NCBI GenBank assembly: GCA_036346225.1
Contig: JARFIW010000999.1
Span: 1,843,001-1,907,000 of the forward strand
Reading direction: 5' to 3'
DNA length: 64,000 nt
Source of the DNA: Platerodrilus igneus
Lineage: Eukaryota; Arthropoda; Insecta; Coleoptera; Lycidae
Shown here: in pieces, positions 45,398 through 55,188 of the stretch
How positions within the stretch are numbered: the first letter of the stretch is position 1
How the letters are laid out: each line of letters starts with the position of its first letter
The notes under the pieces: generated by a model
Seen by the model: the letters and a program-made list of their open reading frames with translations, nothing else
Database searches by the model: none
What the model was told of the DNA's origin: nothing
Position numbers and translations under genes: made by a program

Positions 45398-46246
45398 ATG
45401 GATTTCGCGGGTGTTGATGTAGCAAGTGATGTACCGCAATTAAACCCAAACACGCTGGTAGGCAAGACTGACTACCCCTTAAGCGAATGGAAGCGATCTC
45501 ACCCTCACTTATTGGAAGTAGGATTTGATTTACATGGTGGTCTACAACCAGCCATACAAATTGATTGTGTCAGATGTATATGTGGAAATGTTGGAATGAA
45601 AATGGGGTATAAAGGTTGGTCCGATTTATGTAGCTTTCAAGTTGAATTTAGAGTTAGAGAATTTGCACGAGATGCAAAGAATGCTATGCAAAATGGTTTC
45701 AGCGATGGAATAGATGATGTAGAATTACAACTGGCTTATGGGTTTAAATTGAAACTGACAACCATTACATCGAATGTCAAAAGTGCATTAGTAGGAAATG
45801 ATTTGCAAGAAGAGGATTTGTTTAATATGGAAATTGTGAGAGGTCGAAATATTATTGTTTTAAATGATAGTGAAGTATTTAGGATGTTCCAACTGGGTAA
45901 AGGAATAAGCAGTAGGTTGCATGGGTTACAGAAACGAGGTTTTCCAGCAATTTACAAGACCTTTATTGGTGATATAATAAATGCAAATCGTGGACTAAAT
46001 ATTGAATTGACGGATGAAGAACGGGAAGCCATTTTAATTGAAAACGAGCTCCAGACAGATCATTTTCTATCTGATGATTTTACCAATGTGAACTATTTTA
46101 TCATTCAGGAAATAATTATATGCCACCCCGACCAATATCTAAAAGATGTGGCGGTAGCACGATCACTAGCATGTAGAAGATTGTCTTTTTCTGAAGATTC
46201 CGAAGATACTGGATACCACAGCGCATGCTCCACTACATCATCATAA
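45398..46246 (+). CDS. unknown 282-residue protein of Polinton-type element
   Basis: An uninterrupted reading frame in a decaying element, starting MDFAGVDVASDVPQLNPN (the first ATG after the promoter). I do not recognise a family. Visible features are a hydrophobic/CxC stretch (QIDCVRCICGN) near residues 60-70, an acidic mid part (DLQEEDLFNMEIVRG), a lysine/arginine-rich block around GISSRLHGLQKRGFP, and a serine-rich acidic C-terminus (SFSEDSEDTGYHSACS) that looks disordered and phosphorylatable. There is no signal peptide or membrane segment. AATAAA at 46296-46301 lies 50 bases after the stop. By position it could be a structural or regulatory gene of the element. That function is a guess, but the gene itself is well supported by length, promoter and polyadenylation signal. 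Confidence 0.82.
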   Translation: MDFAGVDVASDVPQLNPNTLVGKTDYPLSEWKRSHPHLLEVGFDLHGGLQPAIQIDCVRCICGNVGMKMGYKGWSDLCSFQVEFRVREFARDAKNAMQNGFSDGIDDVELQLAYGFKLKLTTITSNVKSALVGNDLQEEDLFNMEIVRGRNIIVLNDSEVFRMFQLGKGISSRLHGLQKRGFPAIYKTFIGDIINANRGLNIELTDEEREAILIENELQTDHFLSDDFTNVNYFIIQEIIICHPDQYLKDVAVARSLACRRLSFSEDSEDTGYHSACSTTSS

Positions 46247-46295
46247 AAGAGCAGTACTGCGTTTAATTTTCAGTTTATTAATAGATATTAATAAG

Positions 46296-46301
46296 AATAA
46301 A
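46296..46301 (+). terminator. polyadenylation signal AATAAA
   Basis: AATAAA about 50 bases after the stop of the 282-residue gene. The surrounding AAGTTAAAATAAAAAAAGCA is nearly repeated at about 49268-49287, suggesting an internal duplication. Confidence 0.7.
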
Positions 46302-46329
46302 GTTAAAATAAAAAAAGCATGTTAGACTG

Positions 46330-46808
46330 ATAACTAAAATTGTATTCATAAACACTTAAAAGACTATTAAATTTGTAAAATTTATTTTTAAGATTTTGAA
46401 AATGTTTTTATTTTGTAAGTCGTATTTTATTAAGGACTTGTATCCATGGATGAATCAGAAACAAAAATCTATTACACATACTGGGTGGAAGCCTGACACC
46501 ATATTCCAAGATGGACGGTTTAGCTGCTTGATGTAAGAATGGAATTAGAAGCTTCAAGAAATTTTGAGCCATCGATGAAAGCTTATGCATTAATTATACA
46601 TGACTCTATGTTTGAATATAATCCGTTTACGGAAATTGTTAATAGATTTATTCACAATTAAATATTTTGTATATTTTTGAATAAAATTGTATAAGGCAAT
46701 GAATTAATTTGTTACAACTAGTTTACTTTTATCTGTCGACGTTAGATCCACTGCATGCGAAAACCTTTTTAGAATTTATTATTTCAGAAAATAAAATGTT
46801 TGCAATCT
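46330..46808. other. no gene recognised
   Basis: AT-rich stretch between the unknown gene and the satellite, without supported coding sequence. Confidence 0.5.
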
Positions 46809-47584
46809 CATGTGGTCATATGGTCATGTGGTCATATGGTCATGCGGTCATATGGGCATGCGGTCATATGGTCATGTGGTCATATGACCATGTGGTCATA
46901 TGACCATGTGGTCATATGGTCATGTGGTCATATGACCATGTGGTCATATGGTCATGTGGTCATATGACCATGTGGTCATATGGTCATGTGATCATATGAC
47001 CATGTGGTCATATGGTCATGTGGTCATATGGTCATGTGGTCATATGACCATATGACCACATGACCATATGACCACATGGTCATATGACCACATGACCATA
47101 TGACCACATGACCATATGACCACATGGTCATATGACCACATGACCATATGACCACATGGTCATATGACCACATGACCATATGACCACATGACCATATGAC
47201 CACATGACCATATGACCACATGACCATATGACCACATGACCATATGACCACATGGTCATATGACCACATGACCATATGACCACATGACCATATGACCACA
47301 TGGTCATATGACCACATGACCATATGACCACATGGTCATATGACCACATGACCATATGACCACATGGTCATATGACCACATGACCATATGACCATATGAC
47401 CACATGGTCATATGACCACATGACCATATGACCACATGGTCATATGACCACATGGTCATATGGTCATGTGGTCATATGGTCATGCGGTCATATGGTCATG
47501 TGGTCATATGACCATGTGGTCATATGGTCATGTGGTCATATGACCATGTGGTCATATGGTCATGTGGTCATATGGTTATGTGGG
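46809..47584. repeat. 776 bp CATATG/CATGTG satellite with internal strand switches
   Basis: The array is made almost only of the 8-mers CATATGGT and CATGTGGT and their complements. In 46809-47045 and 47455-47584 the GGTCAT strand dominates, with interspersed flips. In 47046-47455 the complement (ACCATATG, ACCACATG) dominates. Because CATATG is its own complement, each flip can happen at that word. Large hairpins are possible and nearly every 8 bases there is a CANNTG (E-box) word. Open frames within it are by-products. Confidence 0.95.
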
Positions 47585-47589
47585 CAGGG

Positions 47590-47865
47590 GGAATAAAATT
47601 TGATATATTAGGATGTAGTTTTGGGTTTGAGCTTAGTTATAGTAAGACATTTTTTCGAAAGATGTCGCATTCAAGCAATCAGTGGTGCTCCAAACAATCT
47701 ATTACAAAAGCAGTAGAGGATATCCTGGATGGTTCGAGTTTCTACGCTGCTAGTAAAAAATATCATATACCTAGAACAACGTTATGCAGATATGTTAAAA
47801 GGTTGCAGAACGTGAAGAAATTACATAATTCCAACGATACATCCAGAGATGTTATACAAAGTTAA
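47590..47865 (+). pseudogene. HTH-psq-like fragment
   Basis: The + frame that leaves the satellite reads KQSITKAVEDILDGSSFYAA followed by KKYHIPRTTLCRYV. This fits a pipsqueak-type helix-turn-helix (A-hydrophobic pattern, then IPRTTL in the recognition helix), a DNA-binding domain common at the N-terminus of transposases and element proteins. A methionine at about 47662 could be its start. It ends in a stop after residue RDVIQS. It overlaps the start of the ATPase-like frame at 47849, so the two may be parts of one gene or two adjacent remnants. Confidence 0.7.
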
Positions 47866-48119
47866 AATACCGGTGCAGAACTTTGATGAATTCTCGGTTT
47901 CTGCGCTTAACAATATGGGTAAACATGGTCCTTTGCTCCCATCTAACATACGAGCTGTATTCGCGGGGCCATCGAGTTGTGGGAAAAACAAACGCTTTAA
48001 TATCTCTAATCTTGCACGAGAACGGTCTTAGATTCCAAAATGTCTATGTAATTTCGAAAAGTTTATATCAACCGAAATATGAATTGTTAAGAAATGTATT
48101 TGAACCTCTTCCAACATAA
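47849..48119 (+). pseudogene. A32-like packaging ATPase fragment
   Basis: The two frames 47849-48031 and 47883-48119 together carry an N-terminal region ending HGPLLPSNIRAVFAGPSSCG, where GPSSCGK is a Walker A (P-loop). After a frameshift at an A run near 47983-47989 follow ISLILHENGLRF, QNVYVISKSLYQPKYELL and a final PLPT before a stop. The P-loop plus the YxxSKSLYQPKY stretch match the genome-packaging ATPase group found in Polintons and related elements. The Walker B part is absent, so the gene is broken and truncated. Confidence 0.78.
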
Positions 48120-50077
48120 AGCAATATGGCTACCTGTCCTGTTGCGATATATTGCTAAAAATTATTGTTCTAGGACCCGTTTTTAATTGCGGTTTAGAAC
48201 ATGCAGAGAAAATGATAAGTTTTTCAGTTTCGCATTTAATTTAAGTAAATAAAATGCAATATATTTTCAAGCGGTATAGTAAAATCCTGTAAAACAAAAA
48301 TGTACTTACCCTTTCAGATTCAAACTGGAAGATGGTAAAAAAAAAATATTTCGCGTTTTACTTAGATAAACCGGTAACTACACTGATTTAGACTTCCGTT
48401 TTTCTCACATTTATATACATTACAACTAGGATTTCTTTTAATTAGTTTTACATTCACCAAAATTAAACAAGATTTAAACTATGATTTGGAAAATCCGGAT
48501 GCTATAACGATGTAAATAGATGATGAAATGTCGTTTGTAATTGCCATGGTGTTTTCACGTGAAAGATTTCATTTTAAATATGGAGTGTTTTTTTGGTTTA
48601 GATATTGTTACAGTTTGAATTTTATTTACACATATATCTAAAGTACGAATCCTTCTCAAAGACTGTTTTTTTTTGCAATATGTATTTTTAGTAGCTTTTA
48701 GTTTGCCAATACCTCTATTTAAAACCATGTAATTATCAGGATTTGATGCGGCGTTGTTTTACAAATGCCTTAGGGCTAATAAAGAGAATACTTTAAAATG
48801 ACGTACTAATTGATCTTGTTATACCACTCGATTGCAGGAAATTACCTGTATCTACATTTTAAATGAACTGTAATAAAAATTTCATTAACGATGCTTTGAA
48901 CTCGACATGAGGATGTATAATTAGCATGAAAATAAATAAACATTGATAACTCATGCTCGCTCGTTATCGTTTGCAGAAATTTAAAGGTTTTCGGATTTTG
49001 CATAATATGCAATTGTATTATAAATAACACCGCGTTTTAACGCTCTTTTCTACGTAAATATTATCGACAAGCTGTAAATTTTTCCAATTCGGTTTTGCGA
49101 GTAATGTATCGTAATGCATACATAGAGCTTCCCAACAAAATTACCATCTATTAATTATATTACATTTTAATGAGGTCGAAGACGTTATTTATTATTTGTT
49201 TTATGGATATTTCCGTAATTAAATCTATTTCTTGGGTAATATTTTTTCGCGAATTACCAATAAGTATAAAGTTAAAATAAAAAAGCATGTTAGATATTTA
49301 CTTCAAATTACATCAATTAAAATCCATTTCTATGTAAAAAATGTTATTGTTAATGCGAACATTTCCCCCAAATTTATATCTAACAAGTAATGTATCATAA
49401 GTATGAAAGGAATTTGTTTCGGTCAACAAAATTTTCCGGTTATGTTGTTTACATTCTAATGACGTAGAATATTGCTAAAAAATGTGTCTATTGGGTTTAT
49501 TTATGGTGATTTAGCATAATTACAATCATTTAAAAAATACTGTAAATGTAATTTCTATTATTTCGCTTGAATATAATTTTCTTCGCGAATTATGACATAT
49601 AATATAATCAGGTTTAATATAATTTGGGGGCAGGTCGAGTTTCTGTTCCAATAAACACGCTGCTTCTAATTTTTACAAATTCCATCCTGTTGAAGCGTTA
49701 ATGAAAATGGGTAAAATCAAGATGTGATGTAATTATCATGGCGTTTTCACGTGAAAGATTTCATTTTAAATATGGAGCGTTTTTTTTTTGGTTTAGATAT
49801 TGTTGCAGTTTGAATTTTATTTACGCATATCTAAAGTACGAATCCTTCTCAAAGACTGTTTTGCAATATGTATTTTTAGCAGCTTTAGTTTGGTAATACC
49901 TCCATTTAAACCACGTAATTATCGCGATTTAATGTAACATCATCAACAATACCTTAAGGTTAAGAAACATTTTCGAATTTTCCATAAACAATATGAAAGT
50001 ACAGCGTTCGGTGAAAGGGTATCAAAGTCGACGGTCGTGTTTTATAACAGGATTTATGTTTGATTGGAAAGGATCCC
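48120..50077. other. decayed interior of Polinton-type element
   Basis: 2 kb without supported genes, where further element genes would be expected. It contains a direct duplication of about 200 bases: 48540-48740 and 49735-49920 share TTTTCACGTGAAAGATTTCA and the AAGTACGAATCCTTCTC block. TTTTCACGTGAAA is itself a palindrome. A GTTAAAATAAAAAAGCATGT word near 49270 repeats one at 46303. Confidence 0.6.
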
Positions 50078-52695
50078 GTCGATTCATATAAGTATTGGTC
50101 TAGGGGTTTCTAGTTCGAAAATATCTGTTTCAACTCCCGAAGAACGATGTGCAAGCAGGAGGTGAGTCTTTTTTAGTTTAAAATTATTATTCTTGCATCA
50201 AGACTCGGAATTATGTCTTTTGCATTTTTTTAAAAGTTTAGACTAAATTAACATTTTGCGGATTTTTTTTTTCGATCTATGTATCTTAACTGTACGCAAA
50301 ATTTGTGCTATTTAATGATTAGTATACCGAATAAACTGTATTAACGCTTATTGTTATTTTTCCAATGGGTTGTTAAAATATTTAGCATATCCCATACTTC
50401 TAGGTATTATTATGCTCCTGTAGACTTTGTGGCGATTTCTTTAAACAATTTTTACATTATCTAGAACATACATCAATCACATAAACGTATTTAAATTGTA
50501 ATTATGTTTGCTATAAATCTGTTACTTTTTTGCAACTGGATTATTTGTCGCATTGCAATAAACTTGTTAAACTGCTTGTCGTTTTCTTAAAATTAGGGTA
50601 ACTCTTGTTATTTTCCAATGTGATTAGCCTGGGGTAAAGTCGGATGCAACACTGAGCATAGACATTGAATTAGACTAAAATTAACATTTTGTTATTTGCA
50701 GATTTTTTTTTGCCGATCTATGTATCTTAACTGTACGCAAAATTTGTGCTATTAATGATTATTTATATCGAATAAACTGTATTAACGCTTATTGTTATTT
50801 TCCAATGGGTTGTTAATAATAATAATAATACATTTATAAGCTGTAAGTTTTTTCCCCATCCTTTTTGGCAAACTTTGTAATGGATTAATCTAGTTATGTA
50901 TTAGATTAGTTTAAAAGATTAAATAAATTAGCGGAAGAATTTGCTTATGCTGTGGCCCCATAAGGAGGGGTCCATAAGGAGTAATGTATTAGATAGAGAC
51001 AATCCGGTATGTTAATTCCCATAAGGATGGCTCCATAAGGAGTAATGTATCAGACAGAGACAGTAGCAGAAGAATTTTGTCTATTCGGTGGCCCTGCCGA
51101 GGCCCCGAGACTTTGTATTTTTATTATGTAATTCTTTAATAAATAATTAATTGATGTAATTAAATTGACTCTTAATCAGCTTAATTCGGAAGAATTCGCC
51201 TATCCGGTGCCCCTGTCGGGGCCCCGACGGGGGATTGTGGCGAATAAGAATTTACTTTGCGAAAAATTGCATTAGGGTTAATGGATTAATCTAGTTATGT
51301 ATTAGATTAGTTTATTGATGTAATTATATTGACTCTTAATCATCTCACTCGGAAGAATTCGCCTATCCGATGCCCCTGTCGGGGACCCGACGGGGAATTG
51401 TGGCAAATAAGAATTTAATTTGCAAAAGATTGCATTAGGGTTAATGCATTAATCTAGTTATGTAATAAATTAGTTTAAAAGATTAAATAAATTAGCGGAA
51501 TAATTTGCCTATGCTGTGGCCCCATAAGGAGGGCTCCATAAGGAGTAATGTATCAGACAGAGACAGTAGCGGAAGAATGTTGTCTATCCGGTGGTCCTAG
51601 CCATGCCTGGAGCTAAAGAATGTTTACTTGAAGAAAACTATTGTGCAAATTTAGGCGAATTTTTGCCGATTAAAGAATCCGGAAGAATTTGCCTATCCGA
51701 TGCCCCTGTCGGGGTCCCGACGGGGGATTGTGGCAAATAAGAATTTAATTTGCAAAAGATTGCATTAGGGTTAATGGATTAATCTAGTTATGTATTAAAT
51801 TAGTTTAAAAGATTACATAAATTAGCGAAAGAATTTGCCAATGCTGTGGCCCCATAAGGAGGGCTCCATAAGGAGTAATGTATCAGACAGAGACAGTAGC
51901 GGAATAATTTTGCCTATCCGGTGGTCCTAGCCATGCCTGGAGCTAAAGAATGTTTACTTGAAGAAAACTATTGTGCAAATTTAGGCGAATTTTTGCCGAT
52001 TAAAGAATCCGGAAGAATTTGCCTATCCGATGCCCCTGTCGGGGTCCCGACGGGGGATTGTGGCAAATAAGAATTTAATTTGCAAAAGATTGCATTATGG
52101 TTAATGGATTAATCTAGTTATGTATTAAATTAGTTTAAAAGATTACATAAATTAGCGAAAGAATTTGCCAATGCTGTGGCCCCATAAGGAGGGCTCCATA
52201 AGGAGTAATGTATCAGACAGAGACAATCCGCTATGTTAATTCCCCATAAGGAGTGCTCCATAAGGAGTAATGTATCAGACAGAGACAGTAGCGGAATAAT
52301 TTTGCCTATCCGGTGGTCCTAGCCATGCCTGGAGCTAAAAAATGCTTACTTGAAGAAAACTATTGTGCAAATTTAGGCGAATATTTGCCAATTAAAGGTT
52401 AGATGGTCCAGATCGGGGTGTTGAGAACAAGATCCGTGCCAGATCGGGGTGCTGAACCCTCGCCAGATGTGCGAATAATTGCACAAATTAGAATTTAATT
52501 AAATTAGCCATGCCTGGGGCTAGAAATTGCTTAGTTGAAGAAAACTATTGTGCAGATTTTTGCTACTAAATGTGCGAATTCGCTGCAAATGTTGAAATTA
52601 TTTGCGATTTTCGCGAAAAGATGCTTAGTCGAAGAAAACTATTGTGCGAATTTAAGATTCGCATGGGTAAGCCGTAGCCCTGTATTTACCCTACT
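50078..52695 (-). repeat. right terminal inverted repeat of Polinton-type element
   Basis: Inverse of 37168-39455, but 2.6 kb long, with more subrepeats (units near 51200, 51420, 51690, 52010). It runs from GTCGATTCATATAAGTATTG at the inner border to CCCTACT. It contains the GC hairpin word CCCCTGTCGGGGCCCCGAC in several units and GATCGGGGTG twice near 52412 and 52443. Confidence 0.9.
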
Positions 52696-52821
52696 GATAG
52701 GAGTATGGTCGGTTGCATACTCTTACAATACCACTTGGTCATAGTAATCAATGAAGTAGGTTTCATTTTACTTAGTCTGGTTAAATAATGCACAATATTA
52801 ATGATAGCTATCGTATTTCAG

Positions 52822-52900
52822 ATTATAACAACGGCGAGAGAAAACTATAAACTGGAGCAAATAAGGAATATAGAGCAGCCACTAGTTTTTACTGAAGAGG
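52822..52900 (+). CDS. cytochrome P450 (CYP4-like), exon after the 21 kb intron
   Basis: A 79-base exon with acceptor TATTTCAG and donor GTTAGT. It begins in phase 0, as required by the exon at 31603-31729, and encodes IITTARENYKLEQIRNIEQP then LVFTEE with one base over. In CYP4 proteins this position holds the VIxxRKxxY stretch after the G-helix region; the fit is good but less distinctive than the earlier exons. The remaining exons (I helix AGxDTT, ExxR, haem-binding FxxGxRxCxG) are not found before 64000 and must lie further downstream. Confidence 0.8.
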
Positions 52901-53160
52901 GTTAGTATTGTCTACCTTTGTCTGTATTAATAAAATGTAGTATCATCGTAGGTAAGTAATATCGATTATAAGCAAATTTTTAAAAGGTATACATTTTTTT
53001 TCAAATAAACAACTTTATTTGATAGTAGATTAGAAACCTAAAATAATAAATTGTTTTTGCAAAAAGTGTTTAAAATCCTAGATGACAGTCGCTTAAGCTA
53101 TTTTGAAGTTAATTTGTTTAAAATTTTGTAACCCTTATGCCGGAGTAATAAGAACAAGCT
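52901..53160. other. start of next P450 intron
   Basis: AT-rich intron sequence without recognised features. Confidence 0.5.
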
Positions 53161-53390
53161 GTGATTTTCCAATGCTCCACCCGAAGGTACTACACTGGCC
53201 AGGAAGCGAGTTTTTGTTACCTGGAAAATTTAGAATGTTGCCGAACCCTTGCTGTTCCAAGCAAGGTAGGGATCTTTAACGTGCGTGACAACACTCACAC
53301 ACGGGACCTCCATTTTACCTCTCATCCGAACGAGGGTGTATTTTTGTGAAAAATGCTCGCCTAACATTTTTCAAGCGGACCGTGTGAACA
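53161..53390 (-). mobile_element. SINE-like repeat, copy 1 (body only)
   Basis: About 230 bases matching 59262-59555 and 63583-63815. It contains GCAAGGTAGGGATCTTTAAC, GTGCGTGACAACACTCACAC and CTCATCCGAACGA. It ends at CGTGTGAAC, before the tRNA-like head present in copy 2. Confidence 0.8.
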
Positions 53391-53940
53391 AGCTGTACAG
53401 AAAAATACATGCATTTATCTATATACAAGGAGTACCTACATATCATGTACATACGAAAGGATTTAATTCTTTGGCGAATTTTATGACTAAAAATTTATAT
53501 AAACATAGGCCCGAAAACGGTTCGTTTCCGATCTACAGGATGATGAAGAATCGAAATTGTTTTGGTTTTCCCTTTATAGCTCCTGCAATTTTTAAGATGT
53601 TAAGATCAAATTTGGAATAAAGGTTACGCTGTAAGGAATACATCATTCGGCATGTTGAATGGTTTGTGAGAATCTACAGAGTGGTAGGTTTTTCGGGAAT
53701 CATGCCCTTTTTCTCCCCCTAAACATTTTTTAGGTGCGCCGCTGGTAGATTTTAAAACAGAAAATCAATTTTCTGTTTTGTTTAAAAGCCTTTTGGTCCC
53801 TTGCAGTTTTTTCGTATCTGTGGCCGTTATTTAGGAAAATAATAAGAAACTATTTTCTGCGACGATGTAAGTATTTGCAATACGAAAAATTTACAACCCA
53901 AAAACCTAAATACTAACTATAAACAAGGAAATTAAGTTAA
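53391..53940. other. no recognised gene
   Basis: A + strand open frame (53391-53620) reads through here (contains KGFNSLANFMTKNLY and FGFPFIAPAIFKML) but resembles no family I know and starts inside the SINE. It may be a fragment of an unrecognised coding sequence. The rest is AT-rich. Confidence 0.4.
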
Positions 53941-54180
53941 AGCAAATGTTAAAAGTGGCCTCCTTCGACCTCTATATATGCGCCCACTCTTCTTCTCATT
54001 GATGCCCGTACTCTTTCAAACACCTACGGAGTATTTCTTACGGTTTCAAATTCGATTTCGTAAATCATCAACGTCATTCACTGGTGTTGTATATACTACA
54101 GATTTGAGATGCCCCCATAAGAAAAACACCAGGCTATTTAAGTCACGGAATCTAGGGGGCCATGACTGAAGTTCATCCCG
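53941..54180 (-). pseudogene. Tc1/mariner-superfamily transposase, C-terminal remnant
   Basis: On the minus strand from about 54180: SWPPRFRDLNSLVFFLWGHL then KSVVYTTPVNDVDDLRNRI and a stop. The WPPRSPDLTPLDFFLWGHLK-type block is the well-known final catalytic segment of a Tc1/mariner-like transposase group common in insects. Here it carries substitutions in the conserved aspartate-proline positions and in-frame stops afterwards. The rest of the gene is missing. Confidence 0.85.
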
Positions 54181-54184
54181 TCCT

Positions 54185-54690
54185 ATCCACTTGTTCTCAT
54201 TATCATCATCATTAGGTCTTCAGTCCTGGAGCTGGTTAGACGCATACTATCATTGTTTCCTATTCTGAACTAACCTACACATTTCTCTGAAATTTGCACA
54301 ATCTGCAACTATCACTATCTGCGTACGATAGTCTAATCTAGGTCTACCTCAACCTCTTTTTTTCTATCTCTGCTTGTAATATATCCCGTTCTATTCCCAA
54401 AAAATATCTTAGAACGTATCCTGTCCATCTATTTCTCCTATTTTTGTTTGTTTTCCACAGATATTTTTTTCCCTCTACTATTTCTATAACCTATTTGTTA
54501 TGAACTTTGTCTGTTTATGCTATCGTCCTCATACATCCGAAGCACAACATTCCAGAAGGCTTCTATCGTTTTCTGGCTGCTTTTTCTACTGCCCCTATTT
54601 CATAAACGTACTGTGCTGTGCTCTACACATATGCTCTAAAGAGATCTTCCAGCCGGCTAAGCTTTTTCAACTTAGCGCAGAGCTATGAGC
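54185..54690 (-). pseudogene. LINE C-terminal remnant
   Basis: Read on the minus strand, scattered frames give the usual LINE C-terminal landmarks: a KAARKR/KPSGMLCFGCMRT stretch (family consensus near AFEMWCYRRMLRI), TDKV, LWKTNKNRRNRWTGYVLRY (family consensus IGHILRH) and ILQAEIEKKRLR. There are many stops. No RT core is left. Both this and the preceding remnant sit in the same orientation, opposite to the host gene. Confidence 0.7.
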
Positions 54691-55133
54691 TAGGGTCGTA
54701 GGATGGTATACGATACAAAAAAGAAATTTTATTGGACGCCACCGTATCTTAATGAATGTTATAATAAGAATCTATGATCAGATACGGAAATCTTCGGAGA
54801 CAAAAAACTTAAGACGAACAACATATAAAAAAAATACTTACTTTTGACTCTGCTATCTGGGATGGGAACGACGATTTTGTACTATCTGAAAGTTTAACCA
54901 CATCTAAACATTTTCAAGCTAGAGCTACAATAGAGCCTAGTCACTTTATCACAAAAAAAAAATAGATTATAAATAGATCAACTAGTCAAAATTATGCTTC
55001 AAAAAAACTTTTGAATTCAACACCAATAATATCTTTCTTCAATACCAAAATTTCATATTTGTGATTGTTTGCTTCTATAGGACAATTACTGCTGACTTCA
55101 AAGAAAAAAAGCTTTATAACAACTTATTATAAA

Positions 55134-55136
<3 letters not shown>
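54691..55136. other. no recognised gene
   Basis: AT-rich intron sequence up to the TA tract. Confidence 0.5.

Positions 55137-55183
<47 letters not shown>
55137..55183. repeat. (TA)n tract
   Basis: TA run directly abutting the left arm of the Penelope-like element. Confidence 0.95.

Positions 55184-55188
<5 letters not shown>

Larger units (their letters stand above)
37168..52695. mobile_element. Polinton/Maverick-type element (15.5 kb)
   Basis: The element has termini AGT...ACT, a 6-base duplication, inverted repeats over 2 kb long, a protein-primed family B DNA polymerase and an A32-like ATPase fragment. Together these identify a self-synthesising Polinton/Maverick-type (adintovirus-related) element. 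Genes point outward-left (polymerase, RNase-H-like) and right (unknown 282-residue gene, ATPase fragment) from a divergent centre near 44800-45400. I could not find the retroviral-type integrase, the cysteine protease or the capsid genes, so it is either a deleted copy or an atypical lineage. The polymerase is frameshifted, so it is not autonomous now. Confidence 0.9.
37162..52701. repeat. 6-base target-site duplication GATAGG
   Basis: GATAGG lies at 37162-37167 and again at 52696-52701, directly outside the AGTAGGG and CCCTACT termini. Six-base duplications are the signature of Polinton/Maverick integration. Confidence 0.93.
31730..52821 (+). other. 21.1 kb P450 intron with LTR and Polinton-type insertions
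   Basis: The intron runs from GTAAGT (31730) to TTTCAG (52816-52821). It contains the non-autonomous LTR element at 34167-36064 and the 15.5 kb Polinton-type element at 37168-52695. The last 126 bases after the Polinton are original intron end. No other P450 exon was seen inside. Confidence 0.85.

Noticed and set aside
46809..47584. Long open frames reading M-V-M-W-S-Y-type repeats in both strands
   Set aside because: They are produced by the 8-mer satellite, which has no stop codons in some frames; composition is purely repetitive.
46809..47584. CRISPR-like array
   Set aside because: Units are contiguous 8-mers without unique spacers, and the genome is eukaryotic.
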